A stretch of 64,000 bases of DNA from Mauremys mutica (Eukaryota > Chordata > Testudines > Geoemydidae), in NCBI RefSeq assembly GCF_020497125.1, contig NC_059072.1:70811697-70875696 (forward strand), given 5' to 3'. How positions within the stretch are numbered: position 1 is the first letter of the stretch; the number at the start of each line of letters is the position of its first letter. Position numbers and translations under genes: made by a program. Below the pieces are notes generated by a model. That model was not told where the DNA came from. It made no database searches and was given only the letters and a program-made list of their open reading frames with translations. Shown here piece by piece: positions 1-11,583 of the stretch.

Positions 1-122
1 GCGTATTTTATCATTATCAATATTATTCATGACATATGGGTTTACTATAATAGACTTTGAATGGAATTGCTATGAATGCAACTCAGAAGATACAGTTGGT
101 GCAGAATGCAATTGCCTCCTTA

Positions 123-399
123 AGGTGTATCTACCCAGCAAAGAAAACCCCACGGCTGGCCCATGCCAGCCAGCTCGGGCTCACGGGGCTTGGGCTGCAG
201 GGCTGTTTCATTGCTGTGTAGACTTCTGGGCTCAGGATGGAGCCCAAGCTCTGGGATTCTTCCACCTCAGAGGGTCCTAGAGCCTGGGCTCCAGCCTGAA
301 CCCAGAAGTCTACACAGCAACGAAATATCCCTGCAGCCCCTGCCCAAGTCAGCTGGCACTGGCCAGCAATAGGTTTTTCTTTGTTGTGTAGACATACTG
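123..399. mobile_element. Harbinger-like foldback MITE
   Basis: The 277-bp element is flanked by TTA on both sides (120-122 and 400-402), as expected of PIF/Harbinger. The ends are imperfect inverted repeats (AAGGTGTATCTAC against GTAGACATACTG), followed inward by CAGCAAAGAAAA and its complement. The centre folds back again: 'gtgtagacttctgggctca' near 218 is complemented near 300. There is no coding capacity, so it is a non-autonomous copy. Confidence 0.6.
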
Positions 400-402
400 T
401 TA

Positions 403-2010
403 GTGATGGTAGGTCATAACAGGTCTCAGAGTTCTTAACACTTGATTCTGAATAGAAATCAAGGTGTTAACAACCAATCTATAGATATATAAAAATTCCA
501 GATCTGGCTTGGGTCACTGGCTATCTGAGAGAGCACCTCCTCGAGTTCTTAGGTTCCTTGGATTTGAATGTCTGGGGTCTGGATGTTTGTGATTAAGTTC
601 TGGTCACTCTAGAACTTATACCTCCCTATCAGGCTGACCAAACATCAATTTGTTGACCTCCGTAGTATTGATTTAATCCTTCTATTTAGTAAGGCTTTTC
701 CATGAGCAGGGTAAATATTACCTCTTATGGATAAGCCATTTAGTTTAATCTCTGTGAAAGTACCCACACTGCTTTTGCAATGCCCTGTCACTGGTGGTAC
801 TGCCCACTATTTGGGACAGATGAACTTCTCATCCCTTCTATGGAAATAAGTTTCTAGGATTATAGCTATTTCATATGGAAGGAAAAGAGGAAAAAAAGAG
901 GAAGAGATGTGCAAGAAGGAACCTGTGCTAAAATACCTAAGAAGATTACTGACCTTCCTTTTGTGACTTCTAACAGAAATTAAGGAATTCTCCATGATCA
1001 AGTATAAAATCAACAAGTACAAAAAAACCCCCATAACCCCAACTAGTTTTTTAAATTAGTTGCTGTACATATTAGATCAATGTCACTATGGCGACTGCAG
1101 TAAGTAACAGCCAGGTTCCTCAGTTATCCCCCAGGATTCAAGCCTGGAGCCTCTGGGTTGCAATTAATAGATGCTCTGCTAGTTGAAAAACATTAATCAG
1201 CAATCCACTAGGATTCTGAGCCTTTTCTATTTTGGTAGGTAAACACCAGGCAGCTGCTACAACTTCAACTCAGGTTTCACACTCAAGCTCTGACCTTCAG
1301 CCAGTCAGCCATAACAATAACTGATGGGTCTGTGATTGTGCTAAGCAATTCTTTCGTCGCTCTCTTCTTCTCTTCTCTGTAATTTTTCTTTTGAACCTGT
1401 AATTAACAAATATAGAAGATGGTAAAACTATTTTAAAATCACAGGGAAAAAGCAAGTCAGAGCAATAAAAAAAAACGATTGCAACTAACAAAAACTCAGG
1501 AAAATTGTAAGGTGCAAAGCTCAACCTGTAACAATATAGACAAAGAAGCAGCTTTAAAATGTGGAAGAATGTTTGTCTTGAACAAACAAGACTTTTCCCT
1601 GCTCAGTTTCAAGACCAGTCACTTCTAATGTCAAATTAAAAAATGTTACAAACATCACCTTAAATGTTTTTTTAAATAACTGAAGTCACTTATTTTTAAC
1701 TATTTTATTGTTTATTTCATTGCTCCTTATCAGAAAGGCAAGTAGACCAGTCAGTTTCACTTTTATTTATAATCAATTAGTAGTCAATTTCAAGTTCTCA
1801 TACACTGGCATGATTGTGCAGATTTTGGGTTTAGGAGAGGTATGCATGTTTAAATGCCCATTACTTTGAAAAATAATGAAAAAGGGACATGAAAGTATTT
1901 ACTTTTTATTTTCTTTTGCAGTAGAAATTCAGTGATGCCATTTTCCTCTCACGGTGGCCGACCACTTTAAGGTCTGTGGCTATAACACCTCAAGAGTTGG
2001 GTAAAGTTTC
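403..2010. other. Intronic sequence, no features seen
   Basis: AT-rich single-copy-looking DNA. The short open frames have no recognisable motif and no conserved splice context. Confidence 0.5.
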
Positions 2011-2019
2011 TTCAATGAA

Positions 2020-2356
2020 TTGCTTTTTCATCATTGCATTTTTCAGGACCCAAAACTATTTGAAATTTGGCAAATAGTTTCAGTTGAAAAAAAATGTTCA
2101 AGAGTTGAAATGTTTCTTTTTGACCATTTTGAAATGTTTCATCTTGGACTACTTTGTTTTGACTTTTCATTTCAAAATGGACAGTTCAATTTCAAAATCT
2201 GACCAATTTATATAAAAAAGGGTGAAATACCCACACAACCAAATTGAAACAAAAACTGAAAACAAATTAAAAAAAAATTATTTTCAAGTTGGCAATGTTT
2301 GGGTTGAGTCAAAACAAATCTGTTGAAAAGTTAAGGAAAAAATTGTTCTGGGTTCA

Positions 2357-2388
<32 letters not shown>
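2020..2388. repeat. AT-rich repeat with recurring TTTCAAAAT/GAAATGTTTC words and a poly-T tract
   Basis: Short words such as TTTTGAAATG, GTTTCA and TTTCAAAAT recur on both strands from about 2030 to 2330, suggesting a decayed foldback element. A run of about 25 T follows at 2364-2388. No ends or target duplication were found, so the family is unknown. Confidence 0.35.
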
Positions 2389-2394
<6 letters not shown>

Positions 2395-3014
2395 TTTTTT
2401 GTTTCATCTCCAAGCTGAAAAATTCTGTGCTAAACACCTTTGGCAGTGATTTTAAACTTTGTAGGGTCTGATCTTGTCAATATATGGAGGAAACACCAAC
2501 AAGGAAAACATAGGTACCACAAGACAGTGTTGGTGATTCAACAAGTGGCACTTCCCATTTCACATGTGATCCTAAAGACTGCACCAGAGAAACACAGAGT
2601 CACCTTAGCATCATCATGAGGCAATGGTCTTAGATATTCCTTAGAGTGGAGCACAGCAGGACTGGGAACCCACGGGTCCCAAAGGACCCGCTGCCATAAT
2701 AGCGGGAGCAGATAAACTGTACTTTGTTGTGGGCAGGATTGGATTGACATAAACAAAACCAGACTGCAGTAATTTGCAGGAAAACACTAAATCTCTCATC
2801 AGTTTGTGAAATAGAAATTCAGCAACGTAGAGCATATTTTTCTTTTCTTTTTTTTTTTAAATAAAGCTTTTAATACTTAAATTTAAGCAAGGGATAGAAA
2901 GAGATTTGATGTCTATTATGACAGGAGTTTAAAATATTTTTTACAAGGTTTAAGCAATATTTGTTTTATTCTTTTAGTGGTAAAAATTGTATCTGAATAT
3001 TGTTTATATATACA

Positions 3015-3202
3015 CACCTCTACCTCGATATAACATGACCCGATATAACACAAATTCGGATATAACGCTGTAAAGCAGTGCTCTGGGGGGGTAGGGTTGC
3101 ACACTCTGGTGGATCAAAGCAAGTTCGATATAATGCGGTTTCACCTATAACGCAGTAAGATTTTTTGGCTCCCGAGGACAACGTTACATTGAGGCAGAGG
3201 TG
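3015..3202. mobile_element. Tigger/pogo-like MITE, copy 1
   Basis: Terminal inverted repeats of about 20 bp (CACCTCTACCTCGATATAAC at the left, an imperfect complement at the right) are followed by TA at 3203-3204. Inside, the word GATATAAC recurs, as does CGGATATAACGC. A second copy at 19356-19545 shares the whole length. TA target preference and TIR style suggest the Tc1/mariner-pogo superfamily. Confidence 0.65.
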
Positions 3203-3741
3203 TACAATATATTAATCAAAATTTTGTTTAGTAGCATGGAAGAATTTGTCTCTCTTGTGGGATCCAAGGTTTTTGCAGGTGAGAACAGAATAAAAAATGC
3301 AAAAAACAATGAGGGAGTGGGTATTGCGGTGCAGGATGGGAGCTGGATTAAAAAAAATAGTCCCATGCAGGGCTCTACCTGAGAGGTCTTATCCCTATTT
3401 AGCTTCTGAGGGCTGACTGGAAGGTCAAATTATGAGCTGTTAAATTATTTTGGAAAGTGACACACCTTAAGAGACTCCTTTTTTGTGAGCTTGCTTGAAG
3501 TAGAGGAGATGTCCTTATCAGAGCCATTGTAAAGCTTGGATTCAGACTGAAATTTACAAAATAAAAAAATAAGTAAATATTGCTGATAGATACCTGGACA
3601 CATTAGGATAATGTTTCACTCAGACAAAAAAAAAGAAAAAAAAAAAGAGGTGCACAGATATTTCTATAGGTCTTCACCATTTCCTTTCATTTCTCACAAC
3701 CTGGTTCATTCAAAAACTATGTACAGAGTTATACTTTTGTC

Positions 3742-4337
3742 TGGGGGTCTCAAAGTCCCAGCCCGCGGACCATCTGCAGCTCAAGAACCTCCCCACTAAG
3801 GCCCGCAGAGGAGAGACACATGCAGACGTTGCCAGCAATGTCTGCTGCAGGCACCGCCCACCCCCCAGCTCCTGTTGGCTGGGGGAGAGGAACAGAGTAG
3901 CATCACTAGTCGCCGCGCAGTCAGCCATGTAGGCAGCATCATTAGTTGTTGGGCAGAGTCACCCGTGGAAACAGCATCATTAGTTGCCGTCAGAGTCACT
4001 CATGGAGGCAGCGTCACTTTTTTCCACAATGAATATAAACAAGTCAAAATACCGAACACACCTATCTGCAGTCCTGAAAGTGTCAACTGCTCAGTCACTG
4101 AGGCCAAACATCAACAAATTGACAGAACTGAAGCGCTGCCAGGTGTCTGGAAAACACTAAAAACTCTCTGGCAGGCGAAGAATTGTATGATGGTTTTATG
4201 ATTTCTAAGAAATTCGAAATAAAAATACAATATAAACGTTTTCTTTTCTGAATACCATCTTCAGTGACATTATTGGCCCACTGGGAGGATTTGAGGACTG
4301 GCACTGGCGTTAAGGTAAATTGAGTTTGAGACCCCTG
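3742..4337 (+). mobile_element. hAT transposon, internally deleted, with perfect 8-bp target duplication
   Basis: CTTTTGTC is repeated exactly on both sides (3734-3741 and 4338-4345). The ends are short imperfect inverted repeats (TGGGGGTCTCAAA against TTTGAGACCCCTG). From about 3898 to 4015 a 37-38 bp unit beginning AGCATCA.TAGT is tandemly repeated three times. A transposase C-terminus relic follows at 4029-4160. It is a non-autonomous deletion derivative. Confidence 0.85.
4029..4160 (+). pseudogene. hAT transposase C-terminal relic
   Basis: The frame from 4029 to the TAA at 4158-4160 reads 43 residues, including NKSKYRTHLSAVLKVSTA and LRPNINKLTELKRCQVSGKH. The pattern (K-Y-R-x-x-L ... L ... 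P-x-I-x-K-L ... C-Q-x-S-x-x-H, stop) is that of the extreme C-terminus of hAT transposases domesticated as GTF2IRD2/FAM200-like proteins. Everything upstream of this segment is missing. Family assignment is from memory of the motif, with moderate certainty. Confidence 0.55.
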
Positions 4338-4345
4338 CTTTTGTC

Positions 4346-5886
4346 AGTTACTTTAAGGACTGAAAGAGCCTGCAAGTGAATCCTCCAGAAGAAGCTCAAC
4401 TACATGTAGTAAATTTGTTGCAGGGGACAGCAAAGCACAGGGGAAGAGGGGTCACGTTCTCCCCCCACACACATTTTCTATATGGCTTCTACTGGGCATG
4501 CTCACACAGACTGAGCATACTCAGTAACACTGTTGAAGCCGGTTGCCCTAAATCTCTTCTCATCTCCTACCCTACTGGCAGACACAAGTTATCTCTGGCT
4601 GAATGGTTTTGTTGTTGTTTTTTTTTAAATGCTCTATTTGGCTGAAAGATGGACCATCGGAATTTAAAATTGGGAGGAGCTCAACTCTTCATGCAACCTC
4701 TTCAGACTAGACTAGACTTAAATCTGTTCCATGAGTCAATGGACTATGATTGCTCAAGAAGAGTTCAGTCACTGCTTTCCCCTCTCCTACAAACTCCAGA
4801 AGATCAAGATCTCTCAGCAGAGCACCCAAGTGCCACCAGACTGGAGTGTGGGACTCAAGGTTGATTATAAAACCCGAGTCCTCATTTATGGCTGGGCAAT
4901 GTGCTGACTCATCATAAGATGATTTTTTTTTTTTGGTCCTGTCTTAAAAAGAAACAATCTTTAAATCTTTTATCTGTTGCCCACTAGCTGAAAGGGAACT
5001 GGAAGAGGATACTGACTGATCCAGCCAAAGACTGGCAACTGGCCATCTGTAAGGGAAATCTGCTGGGCTGTTATAACTTATCACTTGTCATTACTATTGC
5101 AATCCAGTGAATCACCACTGGGAACTGTTCAGTAGTTATCTCCTACCAACCCAAAAATAAATTTAAAAGAGATCTATTTCTCTATGCACTGAAACAACCC
5201 TAACTGACAAGAATTGCTTTGTAGCAAAATGCCCATGTACCAATACAGCCTTCGTGCTGCCAATATGAATTAGAGGACAATTTTCTGAAAGCAACCTCTT
5301 ACTCTATTTAGCCTTTCAAATACAGCTGTCCATTTTCAAGTCTAAAATCCCGATACAAAGTTTATTCACAAAAAGTTTGTTTCTGAAACACTTAGGAATG
5401 ACTGAGTCTAAAATGTGCAAGTACGGAGATTCCCTACATTTGGAATAATGAGAGGAAAGGGAGCACTGTTCATTTCATATTAGAAGCTTGTTCAGAACAA
5501 AATAAAATTTAGATTTAAACTCTAAATACACAACCGGACATGTGAATCCTTGGTCTATTCAGTCACAAGGATTCAAGTACTTTCATTGCATTGGATGAAG
5601 GGGAAGAAATAATTACTCTGTTTCAAGCATTTGAGGAGAGATGAGCCAGGAGAATCCAAAAGGCAAGGCGTAATGGAACACAACCCAAAACAACACTTTG
5701 AAGTTTTCAGATTGCCTGTTAAGAGGAATCTAATGCTATCTGAAATGTAAATGTGTGTCTGGGACCCCACACTAGTGTATATTAATCCTAGAACTATGAA
5801 AACTTGGTCTCCCTGCAAGAGTTGAAGTTCGTTAGAAAAGCATTGTGATGAAACTGCCTATGGGAAACTTGTTCAGTAGATAAATG
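4346..5886. other. Intronic sequence, no features seen
   Basis: No repeats with defined ends, exons or RNA genes could be recognised. Confidence 0.5.
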
Positions 5887-5889
5887 GAA

Positions 5890-6843
5890 GGGCTTGGCTA
5901 CACTTGCAAGTTGCAGCGCTGGTAGAGGCTTTCCAGCGCTGCAATTAGTAACCGTCCACACCTGCAAGGCACATCCAGCGCTGCAACTCCCTGGCTGCAG
6001 CGCTGGCTGTACACCTGGCCAGGTTGGGGTGTAGCGATTGCAGCGCTGGTGATCCAGCGCTGCTCATCAAGTGTGGACACACACCAGCGCTTTTATTGGC
6101 CTCCAGGGAATAAGGAGATATCCCAGAATGCTTTTAACTAAATTACTCTCTTTGTTTTGTTATGCAGCCTCTCTTTGTTTTGTTGTGAACTCCGATCGGA
6201 GCTCCGTTGAACTGCTTATCTAAAAAACAAACACTGATCACAGCAAACAGGAGCTATCTGTACCTGGCTGTGAACAATCAAATGAGGCAAGCAGTTTGCT
6301 TGACAGAGAAACAGCGTTGGATGCAGCCTGTTTGCAATTAAGACTAAGGGTTCGCGAACATTTTGTGATTTTTCAATCCAGGGAAGCTATCACACAGTTT
6401 TGGCTCCAAAAATCCACTCTCTCTATCTTTTCCCCGCTCCCTGTCACAGTACACCACAGGGAGTGAGTGAAACAGCGGGGAGTCCGTGTTGGAGGCAGGC
6501 TGTTTGCAATTAAGAGTTAAGACTAAGGGCTCCCGAACATTTTGTGATTTTTAAATCCAGGAAGCTAACACACAGTGTTGGCTCCAAAAATCCACTCTCT
6601 CTATCTTCCCCGCTCCCTGTCACAGTACACCACCCTCCACCCCCCTCTTTTGAAAAGCACGTTGTTGCCACTTGAATGCTGGGATAGCTGCCCATAATGC
6701 AGCACTCCCAACAGCGCTGTAAATGTGGCCACACACCAGTGCTGGTAGCTGTGAGTGTGGCCACACACCAGCGCTGGCCCTGCACAGCTGCACGACCAGC
6801 GCTGTAACTCCCAGCGCTGCAACTTTCAAGTGTAGCCAAGCCC
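5890..6843. mobile_element. Harbinger-like element with an internal tandem duplication
   Basis: The ends are GGGCTTGGCTACACTTG and the complementary CAAGTGTAGCCAAGCCC, flanked by GAA (5887-5889 and 6844-6846). Both subterminal regions are dense in the palindrome CAGCGCTG. Inside, about 150 bp starting near 6316 is repeated starting near 6488 (period about 172 bp). No intact transposase frame was found. The 3-bp duplication suggests PIF/Harbinger, but the target is not the usual TWA, so the superfamily is tentative. Related to 25126-25412. Confidence 0.65.
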
Positions 6844-6846
6844 GAA

Positions 6847-8324
6847 GACTTTAAACTCCAGGGATGTCAACTGAGCACCTTTCCCAAGCACTAAATTCAC
6901 ATCTAAAAAATGACAGGAGAAAACATTTTAAACAGGAAACATTGTAAAAGAGCCAACTGCAACTCCTAGTGAGGTACATGCTGTACCTTCCTTGTACTGG
7001 GTGGTGAGTAACTTTCATCACTGCTGGTCCAGTCCATGCTTAGACAAAAGGGCTACCACTTAGCCTTTGTAGCTGGAACAGCCAATTGTCTCTCTGAAAG
7101 TTTATCCTGAAGTCTAGGGAGCTGTTGATTCCTATCAAAAGTCAGGCAAACAGCTACTGCAAAACCGAAGGTGGAAAAAGGGGTGTTAATGGGGGAAAGA
7201 AAACATCTTTTGTCTCCTTATTGCAGCTGTACAGAGGTCTAGATAAGACAGTAACTGGAAAGGACAGAAGGACTGAAATTATCGGATGGAAAACAAGAGT
7301 AAGAACCTGAAATGGAAAGATGAGAAAATAAATTGGATTAATATTCAAAGATCAGTAATTTAGTTAAATTATAAATTAGAGAATCTCAGTTAAAAAATAA
7401 TAATCACAGAATAGAAAGAGGGCTCAGAAGCTTCAGGACCAACCAGCTGTTGTGATCATAAAGAAGCTGGATAACGACTAAGTGTATTTTCTCCTTTTCC
7501 CTGACCAGTACAAACTGAGTGTGGACTAGAATTGAATGATGTATTGTTTTGCATCTGAAGCAATCCAGAGTCAGAGCTTAAAGACTGAACAAAGGCTGAC
7601 ATGGTCTAGCCTTCTCAACTATGACATCACAGAATTCCAAGTCTTTTTCATCAGCTACAGAACGGTTGGGCTGGGAGACAGGAATTAGTAGCCATAGGAT
7701 ACTACACCATGGCAAAAGCATTTAAAAAAAATATAATACTTGCAAGATGATTATAGAAATTCCATAACAGCTCCATAGTTAAGGGTGCATTGAATTTTTC
7801 AATTTAAACAACCTTTTGTTTTTGCATGAAGAATACAGGGTATCCTCCATACAGAGAATAATCTATGAGTAAATACTCAAGTCATATTCTCTCCCACAAA
7901 TTGCCCTTTTCTTCCAGTGTAAATAGGCTATAAAGCCACTCAATCAGGGTGATGTAGATAATATAGTAGGTAACAGCAGCATGATACTTAGGGCTGTATC
8001 ACAAATTCTGTTTAAAGGTCAACCTTCCTAAATCCTCTAAAAACTACATGCTTAGATTTCTTTGAAGTAATTGAAGATTTCTGTGCACCGGAGGGGGGGG
8101 GGAAGGGGAGAAGGAGTCATTTGAGACAGGGGTTCCAGAGATCAGCCCTGAAAAAACAGCCATTTTTCAAAAAGTTTCTCCCTCCCCACCACCAGAGCTA
8201 GGGATCAAACTATGACTATGATGCAAGTCAAAACAGTGGCACAATCTGTCAGGTGCTACCCCAGGTTCATGGAACCCCACTAAATAGTGGATGACCCAAA
8301 CTGAGAACAGTATTTAAGAAAATA
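6847..8324. other. Intronic sequence, no features seen
   Basis: Ordinary AT-rich DNA with a short G-run near 8091-8105. Confidence 0.5.
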
Positions 8325-8361
8325 CTGTACTGGTACATGCAGTGTGCATGTACCAGTACAG
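8325..8361. repeat. Perfect 17-bp inverted repeat (hairpin)
   Basis: CTGTACTGGTACATGCA (8325-8341) is followed by GTG and then its exact complement (8345-8361). The arm itself contains the smaller palindrome TGGTACA. It lies about 15 bp left of the hAT MITE at 8376 and is not part of its TIR. Confidence 0.8.
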
Positions 8362-8375
8362 AAAAAACAGCTATG

Positions 8376-8593
8376 CAGCGGTTCTCAAACTTCATTGTAC
8401 CACAACCCCCTTTGAAAACAAAAGAGGGGGGACTGAAGCCTGAGCCCAAGCCCCGTCTTCAGTCCCAGGTAGCCCTGGGAAGGGGAGGGGGACCTTAGCT
8501 TTGGCTTCAGCCCCAAGGCAAGTCTAACACCAGCCCATTAAAATGGGGTCACAACCCACTTTGGGGTTCTGACCTACAATTTGAGAACCACTG
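8376..8593. mobile_element. hAT-type MITE (218 bp)
   Basis: The terminal inverted repeats are CAGCGGTTCTCAAACT at the left and AATTTGAGAACCACTG at the right, the 'cagtggttctcaaac' end type shared with other hATs in this window. The flanking 8-mers do not match well, so the insertion is old or rearranged. Confidence 0.65.
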
Positions 8594-8949
8594 AGGTAAA
8601 CTGTTTTCATTCCCACCAGTTTATATGCTTTAAAGCTCAACTCTTGTGAGTGCTCTAAAATCCAAAATGATTATTTTGATTGCTTTTAAATTTGGTCTGC
8701 CTCATGAGGAAGTGGGGTAGTGCTAATGACTGAAATGAGGTAATTCAGCCAAGAGGTTCCCAAGTTACAGATGGCCCGCCAAAAAATCTTGTTTCCTTCT
8801 GCTGCCTTGTACTAGTAAACTGAGAGGTACTAATCATTAGATTAATCACAGGCCTCGTTGAGACTGATGACTGTGAACTCACCCTTCAGTTAATATAACT
8901 AAGTTAATTTTTATAAGTTAATCAAAAACTCACAGAACAGGGCAATTAC

Positions 8950-9370
8950 CTTGGCAAAACAGCCATTGCTGGACCTATCCTCCATTAACTTATCCAATTA
9001 TTTTTTGAACCCAGTTATACTTTTGGCCTTCCAACATCCCCTGGCAACAAATTCCACAAGTGGACTGTATTGTGTGTGAAGAAATACCTCTGTATATTGT
9101 TTTTAAACCTGCTGCCTATTAATTTAATTGGGTGAACCCTGGTTCTCATATTATGTGAAGGAGTAAATAACACTTCCTTATTCACTTTCTCCACACTATT
9201 CATGATTTTATACACCTCTGTCATATCCCTCCCTTAGTCATCTCTTTTCTAAACTGAACAGTCCCAGTCTTTTTAATCTCTCCTTATGTGGAAGCTGTTC
9301 CATACCCCTAATCATTTGTGTTGCCCTTTTCCAGTTCTAATGCATCTCTGAGATGGGGAGAGCAGAACTG
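8950..9370 (-). mobile_element. CR1-type LINE fragment, 3' part of ORF2
   Basis: The minus-strand frame at 9224-9015 contains KIMN, NMRTRVHPIKL and YFFTHNTVHLWNLLPGDV, matching the R-x-x-FF-x-x-R-x-x-x-x-W-N-x-LP segment near the C-terminus of CR1-clade ORF2. The following non-coding part resembles CR1 3' sequence in this window (51.6-52.1 kb). Stops interrupt it, so it is a dead 5'-truncated copy. Confidence 0.65.
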
Positions 9371-10054
9371 CATGGAGCATTCAAGGTGTGGGCATCCTAT
9401 ATAATGGCATTATGATATTTTCTGTCTTCTTCTCTCTCTCTCTCCTAATGGTTCCTAACACTATCAGCTTTTTTGACTGCTACTGCAGTCAAAAGGTTGC
9501 TTGGTCGGATGCTGTCCCTTGCAGAATGTTGAGGACAACTCAAACTTTTGAAAAGCAGAAAATGCAGTTAACACACTAACTGCACCTACAGTGTATCCCA
9601 ATAATTCCCTTGGCTACTGCCAGGTCCAGAGGAAGAGACAGAAGGTAATATGGGCAACCTATTTTCCCTTTAATAATGTTAGATGGAATCCAGTGGGTAA
9701 GAGTGAATGGACAGTAAAAAAGCTGGTGAAGAGCTTCTACATTTCAGCAATTGTGGGGTTGGCAGCATGCATTACCAAAAAAGGGCAGAGTTGAAGTTGC
9801 ATGGCAATCTTAACTGTGAATTTCCTTGTTTTCAGAAGTCTGAGTTTTCCTTCAACTCAACATTCTACAAGGGATTGACACACTACCAAGGAACCTTAAC
9901 CCTGTGTTAACATGGGGTTTTTTTGCCATTGAGTAGAAACATTCAGTTAAGGTACCTAAACAGCTTTCACTTTGTCCTTGTAGAGATGCCCTGAGAAAAA
10001 ACTGTCAGAAAAATCTCATCTATAAAAACAAATCATTTCAATTCAGTGACCAAA
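9371..10054. other. Intronic sequence, no features seen
   Basis: Short open frames only, without recognisable domains. Confidence 0.5.
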
Positions 10055-10062
10055 TAGTAGTT

Positions 10063-10390
10063 CAGTGTTTCTCTAACAGGGGTCACCGCTTGTGTAGGGA
10101 AAGCCCCTGGCGGGCCGGGCCGATGTGTTTACCTGCCCCGTCTGCAGGTCTGGCCGATCGCGGCTCCCACTGGCTGCGGATCTCTACTCCAGGCCAATGG
10201 GAGCTGCTGGAAGCAGTGTGGGTCGAGGGACTTACTGGCTGCTGCTTCCAGCAGCTCCCATTGGCCTGGAGCAGCGATCCGCAGCCAGTGGGAGCCGCGA
10301 TTGGCTGGACCTGCGGACGGGGCAGGTAAACACACCGGCCTGGCCTGCCAGGGGCTTTCACAAGCGGCGATCCCTGTTTGAGAAACCCTG
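10063..10390. mobile_element. hAT MITE with large palindromic core
   Basis: The flanks TAGTAGTT (10055-10062) and CAGTAGTT (10391-10398) agree at 7 of 8 positions. The left end is CAGTGTTTCTCTAAC and the right end GTTTGAGAAACCCTG. The GC-rich inside is a near-palindrome centred near 10225: 'gcagctcccattggcctgga' at the right is complemented at the left, with repeated CCAAT/ATTGG words. A related fragment is at 34720-34897. Short overlapping open frames on both strands result from the symmetry and are not genes. Confidence 0.8.
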
Positions 10391-10398
10391 CAGTAGTT

Positions 10399-10741
10399 CT
10401 TTACTCTTATTCATACAGATGTTGTACAAAATCCCTCCCTTTTTTTATAACCACACAGAAAGATATACATTACAGACTGTTGATTAAAAAGATACTGATG
10501 GCCATTATTCCACATTAAAACTTCATGTGCTGCCAAATTCACAAGAGTCACCAAAAGGCAGACCTACATATTAGACACTTAGGACCTGATCAAGAAGTTG
10601 TAGCATGGATGTGAATAGCAAAATTAGCAGGTCACAAAGCATCACAAATAAAAATTACCTCATATTACACCAGTGTCTACAAGTTCAGGTTTTTCAAATA
10701 TAAGATTTCTGCAGACATAGACTGTAAACTTAAAGTATTTG
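10399..10741. other. Intronic sequence, no features seen
   Basis: AT-rich sequence leading up to the LTR. Confidence 0.5.
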
Positions 10742-11218
10742 TGTGGTAATGAAGGGGGGAGGGGTGGCGGGTTGCTCCCTTTGATGGACACGCAGCCAGG
10801 CAGTTAGCTGTAAAATCCCTCTTGGTAGCCGTTCTCTACTTGCTTTACCTGTAAAGGGTTAAAAAGTCCCCCAGGTAGAAGGGGGAGGGGAGAAGAAGAG
10901 GGCACCTGACCAAAAGAGCCAATGGGAAGGCTAGAACTTTTTAAAACTGGGAAAAACTTTCCCTTGGTCTGTTTGCTGGGCTGGAGCGACACGGAGCAGT
11001 AATGCTATAAGCAGGAATGCTGTGTAAGGTTTGAACCAGGTATGCAGAAGTATCTTCCATACCTAGAAAAAATAATTTGGATAGGGAATGTCTAAGTTAT
11101 CAGGTTTATTTCTTATTTTGGCTTGTGGATCTCCTCTGTGCTAACCTGATGCTTTTGTTTGCTTGTAACCGTTAAGCTGAACCCCCAGGGCGGTTAGTTT
11201 GGGTGCTTAATTTTTGGA

Positions 11219-11567
11219 AAAGACGGTTACTCACCTGTAGTAACTGTTGTTCTTCGAGATGTGTTGCTCCAATCCATTCCAGTTAGGTGTGCGCGCCGCG
11301 CGTGCACGGCTCTTCGGAAGATTTTTACCCTAGCAACTCCGGCGGGCCGGCTGGGCGCCCCCTGGAGTGGCGCCGCTATAGCGCTGAATATATACCCCAG
11401 CCGGCCCGTCCGCTCCTCAGTTCCTTCTTGCCGGCTACTCCGACAGTGGGGAAGGAGGGCGGGTCTGGAATGGATTGGAGCAACACATCTCGAAGAACAA
11501 CAGTTACTACAGGTGAGTAACCGTCTTTTCTTCTTCGAGTGATTGCTCCAATGCATTCCAGTTAGGT
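11219..11567. repeat. DIRS left terminal repeat plus internal complementary region
   Basis: 11230-11282 is the inverted complement of 11466-11518, making a hairpin around the GC-rich terminal repeat. 11527-11567 is the inverted complement of the right end 17279-17319. The joint near 11527 (GAGTAACCGTCTT followed by TTCTTCGAG) equals the complement of both element ends fused. This is the template used to complete the ends through a circular intermediate in DIRS replication. Confidence 0.88.
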
Positions 11568-11583
11568 GATTCCCAAGCCTTAC

